In this document: one piece after another, positions 35,800 through 46,025 of the stretch | Position numbering within the stretch: the first letter of the stretch is position 1 | Layout of the letters: every line of letters starts with the position of its first letter | NCBI RefSeq assembly: GCF_000247695.1 | Contig: NW_004624778.1 | Coordinates: 9,030,961 to 9,094,960 of the forward strand | Length of the DNA: 64,000 bases | Direction: 5' to 3' | From: Heterocephalus glaber | Taxonomy: Eukaryota; Chordata; Mammalia; Rodentia; Bathyergidae | Program-made: the position numbers and the translations under genes | Notes under the pieces: generated by a model | What the model was told of the DNA's origin: nothing | The model's input: the letters and a program-made list of their open reading frames with translations, nothing else | The model's database searches: none

Positions 35800-36175
35800 A
35801 TCACAGTGAGGGAAATTCCTTGGGAAGAGGCCGCGGTTCATCTCCTGATGGCAGCGCCAGCCCAGCTCCACAAACCTGATAATTAGGAGGCTCAGCTTCA
35901 TTCCAAATATCTGGGCAACAATCGATAGTGGCAGCACGAGGGGTGTGTGGCTGGACTGGTTTATGTGACGGGTCATACATTAGGTACCTAATTGATGCAG
36001 CTTCTCGGGATGTGGTAATGCCGCGGACACACACCACTTCCCTATTACCAGACTTAATGGTTCATCTTTTGATTTCTGCCTTACTCACAGCACAGTGTTA
36101 TTTAAATAAGACCCTATTAGGACATTTATTTATCACACGGAAAAGATTTATCCAGGAAAAAATAATCCACTGAGA
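35800..36175. promoter_or_regulatory. Strong candidate conserved enhancer-like element
   Basis: No repeat signature over about 375 bp. CpG retention is unusual for the window: GGCCGCGGTT, GGCAGCGCCAG, CAATCGATAG, GCAGCACGAGG, GTGACGGGTCA, CTTCTCGGGA, GCCGCGGACA. AT-rich motif cores follow: GATAATTAGG, CCTAATTGATG, TTATTTAAATAAG, ACATTTATTTATCAC. This mix of CpG-bearing sequence and homeodomain/MEF2/forkhead-like cores is characteristic of developmental enhancers. It is inferred from texture, without alignment. Open frames of 78-81 codons cross it on both strands and are not evidence of coding. Confidence 0.5.
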
Positions 36176-36744
36176 CACAGCTGTTCCCTTTTCAGAGGCA
36201 CCATAATAAAGAAGACAATAGCAATATTTTTACTGTTTAGGTCGATACAATTATAGGATGGGAGAAAGCAAGAAGCAAAAAATATAAATTTCACACTCAG
36301 TAACCTAGTAATTTGTCAGTCATTTTCTGCATTAAACCTAATGTATCCTCTGGGACTGAGGCGTAGGATACAGGAGAAATCTCTGCACTCCTGGCCTGGC
36401 CACGTACCTCACTCCACACATCTCCTCCTTTATTGTCTCCTTGATCTTTTCTTCTGTGCTTAATTGTCTTTGTCTTCCCTGTCTCTGTGCCTTTCTGATG
36501 GAAGTGGTCTTTTATTCTGATACCAATTTTTCAAACACAGTCTCCTCTTTACCCACAGCTGAATGCTTTGTATTTAAGGAAAAAAGAGGCCAAACATGGG
36601 GTGGTAGAAAAATCTTGACACTGATCAGTTTATCTTGAACACCATGGAAAAAGAAAGAAATTTCATCTCTACTGTGCCTCTGGCCTAAAAATAATCTTCC
36701 CTTTCCCATGTTGCATTTCTTCACACCATGTATGCAAATGCTTG
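36176..36744. other. Unique non-coding sequence
   Basis: No gene or repeat recognised; short opposed open frames only. Confidence 0.4.
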
Positions 36745-37009
36745 ATACCTACTCTATTTACAGCCAAATATTGAGTTTGAATCATATAGAAAACAAGCAG
36801 AAGGAAAATTATTCCCTCCAGAAGCCTACAATCTGTATGAGTTGATGGAGACATCCATGAAGCAAGGCATGATGAGGGACACTGTGGGGTTTAAAGGGGG
36901 CTGGAGATGTGAGGAAGGGAGAACGTGCATACACTATAACCAAATATCAGAAGGAGGTGTGGATACACTGTGGGACTTTGGGGAATCTCAGTGGGATTAA
37001 AGCATGGCA
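36745..37009 (-). repeat. L2 LINE fragment (antisense), weak
   Basis: ATTATTCCCTCCAGAAGCCT followed by ACAATCTGTATGAGTTGATG and GGGGGCTGGAGATGTGAGGA suggests the antisense L2 'ccctcatggagcttacagtct' region. Low identity. Confidence 0.4.
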
Positions 37010-37310
37010 TCAACAAGGTGACCGATATTCAGTCAATATAAGAAGCCTTCTCAGTCTATTGGACAGGGTCATCTGACGAAAGAAAGTGATGTCCATGAGG
37101 AATTCATCAGCACGACTGTGGGGGGGAGTTGCTGCTGTAATAGGACATGAGATTGGCCCATTTAACCCCACGTTCTCTGATGTGACAAATCCGTGCTTAG
37201 GAATCTGCAGAAAGCACACATTTAGGAGTGCTTCCATCATCAGGGAAGACATCAAAGAAAGGGTAAAACTGAGTTGCGTCCTGTGTAAGGGTTGAACTGA
37301 ACTTGCAGAG
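37010..37310. promoter_or_regulatory. Candidate conserved non-coding element
   Basis: Repeat-free, CpG-bearing (GACCGATATT, CTGACGAAAG, GCACGACTG, CCACGTTCTC, AATCCGTGC, GTTGCGTCC) and immediately left of a CA repeat. Covered by the longest open frame in the window (37010-37468, minus, 152 codons), which starts in unique DNA, is forced through the repeat as alternating Cys/Val, and shows no domain. I read it as non-coding. Confidence 0.3.
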
Positions 37311-37361
37311 GACATGGGGAAGTTGACATCTAGAAAGGGAACCACAGATGCCATCACCACC

Positions 37362-37363
<2 letters not shown>

Positions 37364-37402
<39 letters not shown>
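37364..37402. repeat. CA dinucleotide microsatellite
   Basis: Uninterrupted AC/CA run of about 19 units. It accounts for the VCVC stretch in the minus-strand frame over this place. Confidence 0.98.
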
Positions 37403-37405
<3 letters not shown>

Positions 37406-37599
37406 CCATTTTTTTCTTCTGATTCTCTTTCTACAGAGCACATTTTTTTCTTTTAGGGAGAGGGACAAGCATTCATGATATGCTCATCTATTCCCAAAAG
37501 AAAAGGAAGAGGCACAAGAAGTACACCAAACTCTAAAGTTGATACCATTATGATTTTTCTCTTTTGTCCTATCATTATATTTTTCTATCTTCAAAATTA

Positions 37600-38215
37600 T
37601 TTACTAAGGCCATGAGCACTGAGACTAGGCTTAGAGATGTAAGAAGATGCAAGGACAGATATGGTCCCTGCCCTTTAGAGCTTACACTTGCACTCTATCA
37701 GGGAAGACAGTGGCCAAGTAATACCACAAATACATATTTACAAATTTCATCAAAGGAAAATAAAGTACAGGAAGTGATGAGAATAGGTAAGAGAGCACTC
37801 ACACTAAGCCATGGTGGAGACAGAGCAGCCGCCCATGAGCAAGTTGAGCTGAGATCTAAGGGTAAGAGATGGTAACAAAGTGAAAGGAGTTGTCAGAGAA
37901 GGCAGTCAAGGGAGAAGGAGAGGGAGAGAAATATTAAATAATACTCCAGGAAGAGAAAACAACGTATACAAAAGCAGGAAGGGAGACTGCATAGGTAAGG
38001 AGCTGCAAGAAAACTCTAGGAAACACCAGCAATCATGCACATACACAAAAGTGGAAAACAGCTGAATCTGGCCCATGATGCATAACAAGGGGTCCAGAGA
38101 AGGAGTGGTGGTAAACTGATGAAATGAGGGCGCCTGGGATTTCTGTAAATAATGTGGTATTGATTTTGTATAGCTCTTTGAAAAGTCAGGGAGGTTAATG
38201 ATCATCTTGTAGGTC
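37600..38215 (-). repeat. L2 LINE fragment (antisense), long
   Basis: TATGGTCCCTGCCCTTTAGA and GCTTACACTTGCACTCTATC open it, then TGAGCTGAGATCTAAGGGTA, CAAAAGCAGGAAGGGAGACT and a trailing GTCAGGGAGGTTAATGATCA in L2 antisense order. Several open frames of 61-103 codons arise from it on both strands. Confidence 0.65.
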
Positions 38216-39855
38216 AATCATGTTGCAGAAAGTATTTATGACTGTGATGCATGTGACCTAGCACAACACGATTCTTCTACAGGCCCAGGCAGTAGCTACA
38301 TATTAAAACTGCAGGCATCTCTTCATTATCCAAACATAAATCATCCCTAGTGACTTGGGCCTATGAATGAGTTCCCTCTTCTCATGTTATTAAGCCTTAC
38401 AGGACAGGAAGAAAGACACGGCTTAGGAGTGGTGGGATCCTAGGGCTGGACACCATAGTGATGAATATATCTGAGAGAGTCTAAGAGTAATAGGCATGCA
38501 CAGAGGCTGTGACTGCTAGCTTTCTTCTCATCACTGTCCAAGACTAAACACAGGCACCTGGATTGCCCAATCCTTTATACATATTAGTCTACCTATGACT
38601 GTTTTAAACTGGCTTTACTATGAAACCTTAGAGATTTATGTTAAATGTATAGATTAAATTAGTTTCTAATTATTTACTCCTTTCAAAGATTAAAAAGTAT
38701 TTTTAAAAAGATCAATGAGGGCTCTTCCAAGAAAGGCACAGTGAGAGAAATGATGGGAAGTATTTAGCAATTGGTCTCCTTACATTAGATTCATCTTTAC
38801 AGTACTGAAGGTACTTGAGGTAATTCTTTTGGAGGGGTTTGGTTTGGGGTAAGCAATAAAGCAAATGAATAATTGTTCTATTTAACATCAATGCTAAGTA
38901 AATATAAAGACAAATTACCCATGTTATAACCAGTAGAAGTCACTGATTCAAGCTTACCTAAGCTATTGATGTTCCCTGGATCACCAATCCAACTTGTTAG
39001 CATTCTATTTACCAAATCAATAAGTTTCAAGTATTCCTAGTGAATCAATCAGCAAAGCTTCCTGACACTGGGAGCAGGCTGATTTTTGAAGAACCTTGAA
39101 AAACAGGCAGGATCAGGATGTATTGGCTTCTTTTTTATTGGTGGTAGCAAATGAAATTATAATTCATTCTTCCATTTGCCACTCAGTCTATCTTCAGTAA
39201 TATCTATGATGTGACTGACACGAGGAAAACACCGTGTCAAGACAGTTTTGACCTATGGAGGCTGCCAGTTTGGTGAAGCAAGCAGGCAAGCTTGTAGGCA
39301 TGCGCTCAGATCCCAGAGGTTACTCTGAGCCTGTCTCATGGAGTCTGTAGCTATCCCACACTGGGCAACACTTGATTATTAGGAGGATCGGGCTGTCAAT
39401 GCTTTGGTAAAGCCACTGCTGTGGTAAAAGATTATTTCCATGGAAGTGGCCAGAAGAGGTGAAATGAAGAAGGAAATGAAGTTTTCAGAATTTCTTGATG
39501 GGTACTGCCTACCCAAACCCTCATTCCTCATGACCCCTACTGGGTCTACTGTTCTACAAAGTAGCTCAACCTCCAATTTATCTCTGGTTTCCTCCTATCA
39601 AAATTGCAAAAGATTTTCAGCTATGTATACTGAGAAGAGCTAAGAAATTTCTCATAAAGGTGCTAGTGACTCAAAACTCCATGGTATTATTTTAAAGAAA
39701 CATGATATCTTAAGGAAAGCATATATTGACAGAATTAAAGAAAGATAATTTCATGGAAAAAACACTTAAGACTGACCCACTTTTGAGATGTAGGAAGAGA
39801 GGATCTTTCACACCCTGGTCCTGTGGCCTGGGACAGAGATGCTTAAGCATTATAG
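38216..39855. other. Unique non-coding sequence
   Basis: No gene or named repeat recognised. The opposed frames at 39379-39643 (65-67 codons) have no features. Confidence 0.4.
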
Positions 39856-39975
39856 TAATCTCTTTGAGTCCAAAACTCCTAATCTATGAAATGGAGATGA
39901 CCATCCCTACCCTTTGCTGTGAGACATTGTATGTAAAGTACAGGTCCTGGCACAAATTAGGTGTTCAGTTAGGGA
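39856..39975 (+). repeat. MIR SINE fragment (sense)
   Basis: CCTAATCTATGAAATGGAGA, a TGTGAGACATTGTATGTAAA part and AGGTCCTGGCACAAATTAGG match the 3' half of MIR. Confidence 0.7.
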
Positions 39976-40539
39976 CAACATTTTATGATAATGACTCTAA
40001 TCCTACACAGATATAAAATACTATCTTTTTCTGGGGAGGTGAGAGAGAGGAGGTATTTAAGGATAGAAAGTACAGAACCCTGACCCATGCTTACACAGTC
40101 ATTGCCTATAAAAAGCTTAAAATAGCTTGAAGCTGAATATCTATACAAGACCCCTAAACATTGTTGTTGGGATACTGCTACCCTCAGGGTACTAGTGGGC
40201 TGACCAGTGAGCCCAGTTTTGTTGCTTGGGAAGAATCTAGGCAGGCTTACCACTCAAGCATGCAAGAAGCAAGAAGATCCAAGAAGGTGGATCCCAACTA
40301 GGGTTTGAGGAAGGGGATAAACGTAGGACCCAGGGAGACAGGAGGCAAAGAGAAGACCAGAAGATGGAGAATGAGACACATTTGAGACAGGAGTCATGGG
40401 AATGGGTCAAGATTTCTATGAACACCTGTTAGGATCTAGTGAGGGCTTTAGGAACTTTCCAGGTTCCAGACTACATGACAGTGCATCAAAACCAAAACTG
40501 TGATTCTTGGTATGCTAAAGGCATAAAGGATGGGTTCTT
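39976..40539. other. Unique non-coding sequence
   Basis: Nothing recognised except ordinary sequence; short opposed open frames. Confidence 0.4.
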
Positions 40540-40660
40540 TGAAGCCTTGGGCATGTTCTTTACTTTCTCCATGTCTCAGTTTATGAATCCATGTAATAGG
40601 AATGATCTTGATGAGTTTTAAAGTTATTATTGAGACTAAATAAGATATAGAACATCTTGG
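40540..40660 (+). repeat. MIR SINE fragment (sense)
   Basis: CTTGGGCATGTTCTTTACTT, TCTCCATGTCTCAGTTTATG and AATAGGAATGATCTTGATGA fit MIR core and beyond. Confidence 0.7.
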
Positions 40661-41021
40661 TTTCCTATGAAAGACTACAATTATTATGACTGTAATTACA
40701 ACATTTTCAAAAATCGTTATTGACAGGGTGCTGATTAAATAACAAAGTCCCATCAACAGACCTTCTATTTATAGAATTTTCCTAGAGTATGATTGTATCC
40801 CACTTACAGATGCCATAGAAGAATCCTGCCACATCAGCCCAGTCAGTGATAGATTGGACTACCAGGATGTGGGGTCAGAAAGAGGAAAGATGTGGGAAGT
40901 GCTTTCTGGGACCAGAAAGCTGGCTGTCCTTGAAGTCATAGCAAGAGGAAATTAAATAAATAAAATGTAGGCAAAAAGTCTAGAAACACAGATTCAAGAT
41001 AGGGGTTAAGAGCAATATGAT

Positions 41022-41116
41022 AATGAGTGGTTCTCAAACGTACCAGGCTGTTACTAGCATTGACCTGGGAGCTTTTACAAAAATACAGACCTACTGATTA
41101 GAAGTTTCTGTTTGTG
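41022..41116 (+). repeat. MER5A-type hAT DNA transposon, 5' part
   Basis: GAGTGGTTCTCAAACGTACC, a TGACCTGGGAGCTTTTACAA part and ATACAGACCTACTGATTAGA follow the MER5A/Charlie MITE from its left terminal repeat; the right end is missing. Confidence 0.7.
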
Positions 41117-41999
41117 AATGTTCCCCCTGTGACTGGTATAATTGGCCAGTCATGTCTGGAAAGCAGAGGTCTGTACTAGGTCTTGGAGCAAGAAAGATGG
41201 CAAGATGGCCATCTTTCCTGGAGAATCAAGGGCTGGGCACCCTGGGGCTGGGCAGCTAGCTGAACCACCATGAGGTGTGGCAGGCTTCACTGGCCTGTAG
41301 GTTTTATTATTTAATTAGGTTTATATACATTCTAGAAAGATAGGACCCCTGTTGGTGTGTTGGAAAGGCTGGGTCTATACATCTGAGGAAGGGGAAAGGT
41401 ACCAAGGTAGGAGGGGAGCCAGGAGGGACAGCTGAGGGCCATGTGGGGATGAGCAGGTTTCCTTCTCACCTGTCATGCTCCTACATTGTGACCTTGCTAC
41501 ACACGGTTTGTTTCCCTGCCATCAGAACAGTTTAAGAAAACAGAGCTTGGAGAAGGAAATACAGTAGACTTGGAAGAAGAAGAGGAGGAAAGGAAAATTC
41601 AGTAAGACCAATACACAGAGTATAGATCTGGGTCCTCCTCTCCTTTGCAGTGGGAAGCAGGAGGAGGAGCCCTACCCCAGGGCTCTGTTCGCATTTGTGT
41701 CAATGAAGAGTAGGGGAGGGCTGCTTTCCCAAAAAGAAGGATGTGGGGAGGATGCTGCTTTCCCTACTGTTAAAAGGCTGCGATCCTAAGCTCAGAAAAT
41801 TCTAGAAAGCCTCCAGCTTTGTGGCATGGAGCTTTGGATAACCACAGATTGGGGAGGAAATGTCTTCTTAGAAACAGGGCAAAGTTTGTGAAACTGCACA
41901 GAGGAGTAGGTGAGGGCCCTGTAATTCCTCAATCAAGGTGGTTGATTGTACATACTTTCAGTTTAGGAAAAAATTTAAAATGACCTATCTGTCGGGGAG
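41117..41999. other. Unique sequence with a YY1-like palindrome
   Basis: Repeat-free. AAGATGGCCATCTT at 41202-41215 is a perfect 14-base palindrome preceded by a further AAGATGG at 41194-41200. Rest is purine-rich in places (41570-41600) with no gene. Confidence 0.4.
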
Positions 42000-42320
42000 A
42001 GGGGGTGGGGGAGAGCTGTTTATCCCCTGTCCCAGTGGAGTGTCTAAATGAAAGTTCTACACTAAAATCTCCAAACCTTTGCCAGGGAGCCTTAGTTGCA
42101 CTGAGTGGTAGGCTTTGGAATGAGAAAACAGCAGAAATCAGTTTTGATTCCCAGTTCAAAGCCTGTTTACCACGTGCATTGATTACTTTTGCAGCCACGT
42201 GCTCTACTGGGTTGATGTGGCCAGTGATTAATGATGCTTGGACATTGGCCTGGCTGTATTGTGTCTCAGATGATGCTTCGCCCACTTTCCATTTCTGCTG
42301 TTGGGGCTCCATTTCCAAGG
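42000..42320. promoter_or_regulatory. Candidate regulatory element with paired E-boxes
   Basis: Repeat-free block with two CCACGTGC sites, the CACGTG cores at 42171-42176 and 42196-42201 (25 bases apart, same flanks), followed by TGATTAATGATGC (homeodomain-like) and an ATGATGCTTCGCCC segment. CACGTG is bound by bHLH-ZIP and bHLH-PAS factors. The 132-codon plus-strand and 129-codon minus-strand frames across the same place are mutually exclusive and lack features. Confidence 0.35.
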
Positions 42321-42547
42321 ATAAGTCCTCCAGCCATGTACTGCTCCTGCAGGCTGCTCCTTCTGGTAGTATTACCTGCTTGAGTTCTGAGGAAATTCTG
42401 TGAAGTGGAAATACTGATAAGAATCCCCAGAGCCCAATAGCCCACTAGAGGGACATAATAAAACACTGGTTCATGAAGTTTGACTTGGATCAAGTAACCT
42501 TTCTTTCCCCTAGTTAAATGTGACCAAAATAGCACAATACAGAGAAA
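42321..42547. other. Unique non-coding sequence
   Basis: No recognised feature. Confidence 0.4.
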
Positions 42548-42730
42548 AGATTGTGAACTTTTAATACTGGATTCAAATAGACTCTTAACACTTCTAAGCG
42601 TATGGCCTTGGGCAAATTAAACACCTGCAAAATGGAAGCTCAGATTCCTATGCCTGCCATCTAAAATTTTGGGAGAGAATTGGATGAGATAATGTCACCT
42701 TTCATTGTGTCTTAAATACACTGGCATTTG
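42548..42730 (+). repeat. MIR SINE (sense)
   Basis: GATTCAAATAGACTCTTAAC, CGTATGGCCTTGGGCAAATT, CACCTGCAAAATGGAAGCTC and AATTGGATGAGATAATGTCA follow MIR order. Confidence 0.8.
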
Positions 42731-43609
42731 ATCCTGTCTTCAAAGATCTGTCCATGATCCCTTGCAATTTTTCAGTCAGTGTTTGTATTTCTTTCAGGAC
42801 CCCTAATCTTTCTGCATGTGGATAGCCATAGTTGGCTCTATGGAGAATATGGCATTTGAGCTGAAAGATAGCCTTTGGCTAGACAAGCAGACAGATCAGT
42901 GATGGAATAACAGGCCCATGCTAAAGGAAGCTCTTTTCATAAGGTCAGTGAGTAGGCAGAGGTGGAAAATAAACTGAGAGGAAAGGTTGGATCACACAGA
43001 AGAGAAACAGGAGATAGGCCCACACTTTTGGCATTTCTTCCAAAGTGGCTCCCAAGGACAATGGCTCCTGCCTCTCTTCCCTCCTCCTTCTCTGCCTCTC
43101 TGTATCACCAGGTTAATGTCTAACCCTGTGGTACTGCTACCTGCAGGGCAGGAAGCCCCAGAGCCTGAGGCTCCCTTCTCTAGGACATCCTCCCTGGACA
43201 GGCCCAGGCTGCCTACCTCAGAGCCCTGTGCACCTCTGTGATCAGGTGCTTATCTCCAGGTGTTCCCTGAAGGGAGGTCATGAAAAATCAACACCAATCA
43301 GGGCAGTTTCCTTGAAAGCTGAAATTATCTTGCAGGCATCTCAGAGCAGGTGCAGGGCTATTTTGGGCCAGCAATCACTGTGTGCAGAGGAGAGAGCATT
43401 GCTTCTCCTCTGGAACCAGGCAGCAGCCTGGAGAGTGCCAATTACGGGGAAGCCACTTCCAGCTCATTATTTCTGTGCCGAGGCAGAACAGAGCAGCAGC
43501 ACCCAACAGGGTCTGCACAGGACCACCAGCAAGAGCTCCTTTCCAACTGATGGAGTGATAGGGGCTCAGCTTTCTAGTCTGAAAAAGAGCTCTCCTCACA
43601 CACAGGAGG
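42731..43609. other. Unique non-coding sequence
   Basis: No gene. The 132-codon plus-strand frame (43228-43626) overlaps frames in two other registers and lacks domain features; GC content is modestly higher than in the surroundings. Confidence 0.35.
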
Positions 43610-44130
43610 AAGTTCACATTTCTTAGCTGCAATTCAAGGCCCTCAAAATCTATACAACCTCCACTGAAAATCTTTGGCTCGATTCTTTTTGTGCTTTCTC
43701 CGATGCAGAGCCTGCACCTCTTTCAGGAAACAGATGCCTGTATTCCATCCCAGATCAGTGGAACTTGTCTCTGACCTCAACCTACTCTGCCCTCCTCTTC
43801 CTTCTTCCCAGTGAAAACTCCTTCATGTGGCTTTTCACTTCTTCAGACCCCCCTCCCTCATCAAGAGCACCTCCCTCCCTTGTGGCCACCCCAGCCCCAT
43901 ACAGATCTCCCCCTTTCTCTCTCTGTCTTTGTTGGAACCACCAAAGCCAACAGTGCATCCATGTGGACTCTGCAGTTTTCTGTGATGACTTCCTAGATGT
44001 CCTGTACAACTCTCCCCCAAGACCAGAAAGTGACCCAAGGATCTACTTTTCGGTGTCCTCACTGTCTAGGAATAAATCCTAGGCACTGAACAACTATTAA
44101 TTCTATCCTCTCCTCCCCTAACTCCTAAAT
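43610..44130 (+). repeat. L2 LINE fragment (sense)
   Basis: CTGCAATTCAAGGCCCTCAA, AATCTATACAACCTCCACTG, then TTCAGGAAACAGATGCCTGT and CAACCTACTCTGCCCTCCTC follow the L2 3' region ('caaggcccttcaaaatctgg'). Frames here (61-105 codons) on both strands are repeat by-products. Confidence 0.65.
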
Positions 44131-45006
44131 CTTCTGCAGAGACTGGCTCATGGCTTCCTGGATTCAAACTCTCTCTAGCCACTCAGCCTTTGTGCCAATA
44201 ACACACAGAGGCAGCAGCCCATTTTCTAAAGGCATCTCTGTAAGTGTGCTTTTCTCTTCAGACTCCACCTTATTCCTGTGTGCTTCCCCAGACAGTGGGT
44301 GCTAAGTGTGTGTCCTGTTTGCCCCATGGCTCTACAGCCAATGGTCTGGTTTCCAGTTGCACAGTAATCTGAGTTATTAAAATAGGTGCCCACCATTCTT
44401 CCCTTCGGGAAGGAATAATCTATTGGGAAACCAATAATCTAAAAATATTCCATGGAGAGAAAGGGCAACTGAAAAGACAACAACAAACAGTAGACAGTAG
44501 TTAAAAATAGGACTCCGAACAGGAAAGGGAGATTTGGTAGTGTCACATGTTGAAAGCCTGTCTAAAGAAGTCTCCTCTCCTGATACATTTAACTCCTTTA
44601 CTTCTTTATTCAGTCCCTTCCCTCCAGGCTTTAAACCTTGAAACATTGAAATGAGCCTGATAGCATCTGTGCCTAGCATTTCTTCCCTTTCCCTGAATCT
44701 GGGTGGAATATTATATGTCACAGACCAGCCACCTGTAAGTCCCCTCGCTTTTCTGAGATCTGAGACCAAATAGCATTATATATCCTGATACAGCACTGAT
44801 GAAAGCACCCTGCCATGTAGTCATTATGTGTGTGGTTTCTATCCCATATTAGAGAATAATTCCCTAGATTGAAGACAGTGTGTCTCATTCACCTCCCCAG
44901 GAGCCATAGGACACAATGCCACACTTTTGATACAAGAGGGTAGGTAGTCTTTTGCTAATGAAATGAGGAAGCTATTATTTAGTCCTCTTCAGGGCTTGAC
45001 AGCCCA
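44131..45006. other. Mostly unique non-coding sequence
   Basis: No recognised gene. The 130-codon minus-strand frame (44377-44769) has one hydrophobic stretch by translation, but no partner exon signals, codon bias or family resemblance. Confidence 0.35.
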
Positions 45007-45020
45007 TGGACACATTGATA

Positions 45021-45107
45021 ATTTTTTTTTTTGGTACCAGGGATCGAACTCGGGTCCTTACACTTGCACAGCAGGCAGAAAAACCACTGAGCTAAGTCCC
45101 TGGCCCC
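45021..45107 (-). mobile_element. Young ID-like SINE (antisense) with 14-base duplication
   Basis: Duplication TGGACACATTGATA at 45007-45020 and 45108-45121. Body: poly-T, GGTACCAGGGATCGAACTCG, GGTCCTTACACTTGCACAGC, CACTGAGCTAAGTCCCTGGC. Same family as at 19398 and 23443. Confidence 0.95.
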
Positions 45108-45121
45108 TGGACACATTGATA

Positions 45122-45514
45122 TTAATAACTGTGTTTTGATCCCACACAGTTCGTACCTACACAACCAGACAGTCTGTCACACACTGATTATCAGAGTTAG
45201 GAAGGAAGGAAAGAGGCACCTCTACAATTTCATCAAATGCAATGGAAGACAGAACCCTAATATAAAAACCAGATGGGACAGTTTAAAATTCCTGGGGAGT
45301 AGAGTTTGGAAGAAATGGCTTTGTTGTCTGCAGAGGTCTTGGAGCAACAATGAGAGGGGCCCCAGAGCTCTGTCCCTGAACCCAAGGGACCATCTATGGA
45401 GCATCGCCAGAGGGAGCCACACACCCCCCCAAGAGGCCAGCCTCCTCTACCCAAGCTGCTCTGCTTCTCTCCACAGTCTGACATTCTATGTAGGATTTTG
45501 CTTTTTTAATACTC
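45122..45514. other. Unique non-coding sequence
   Basis: No gene. Three overlapping 66-129 codon frames on both strands; no features. Confidence 0.35.
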
Positions 45515-45665
45515 AGTTGTATTAGTACGCATTGCAGTACATAAGGACCACATTTATTGTAAGAAGTTGGTACATGTAGAAAGCACATCTTAATTCTTCT
45601 TACAGCCCCTTTCCTGCCCTCTGCCTCCATCTTTTAGTCTCCTTCCCATTTGCAGAAGATCTAGG
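45515..45665 (-). repeat. L1 3' UTR fragment (antisense)
   Basis: Shares GTTGGTACATG, CACATCTTAATTCTT, CCCCTTTCCT and TCTCCTTCCCAT with the antisense L1 tail at 55251-55415, in the same order. These are two copies of one L1 subfamily 3' UTR. Confidence 0.7.
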
Positions 45666-45982
45666 ATTTTGCTTGAAGAAAGTTTTCCATTAATTTTTTT
45701 AAAAAACCTTGAAAACTACTAGGTTAAAACAAAGTTTTTGATCACTGCTCCATGGAATAAAATGCCACTGCTTCACATCTATCTTCTCCTCAGTTGTACC
45801 TGCTGATCACTGTCCTCAGAGCTGCATTAGACTCTGGGTCACTGGGCAAGAGAATGTGAGCTAGGTGTGGCTCCCAGGTACCCTGTTCCCCTGATCTGTG
45901 GAAGGGTGCTCCCTGAGGGCTCCATGTCCTCTGGCTCCCCCACCCTTCTGCCATAAATGGTCTTCCTTATTGTGAGTGAATA

Positions 45983-45985
<3 letters not shown>
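45666..45985. other. Unique non-coding sequence
   Basis: Nothing recognised. Confidence 0.4.

Positions 45986-46022
<37 letters not shown>
45986..46022. repeat. GA dinucleotide microsatellite
   Basis: Uninterrupted GA/AG run of 18 units. It produces the Ser-Leu run in the minus-strand frame at 45861-46220. Confidence 0.98.

Positions 46023-46025
<3 letters not shown>

Noticed and set aside
37010..37468. Longest open frame (152 codons, minus) as a gene
   Set aside because: Runs through a CA repeat, no domain, no exon signals, no codon-type bias visible.
42005..42403. 132-codon plus-strand frame as a coding exon
   Set aside because: Mirrored by a 129-codon frame on the other strand; region reads better as regulatory DNA.
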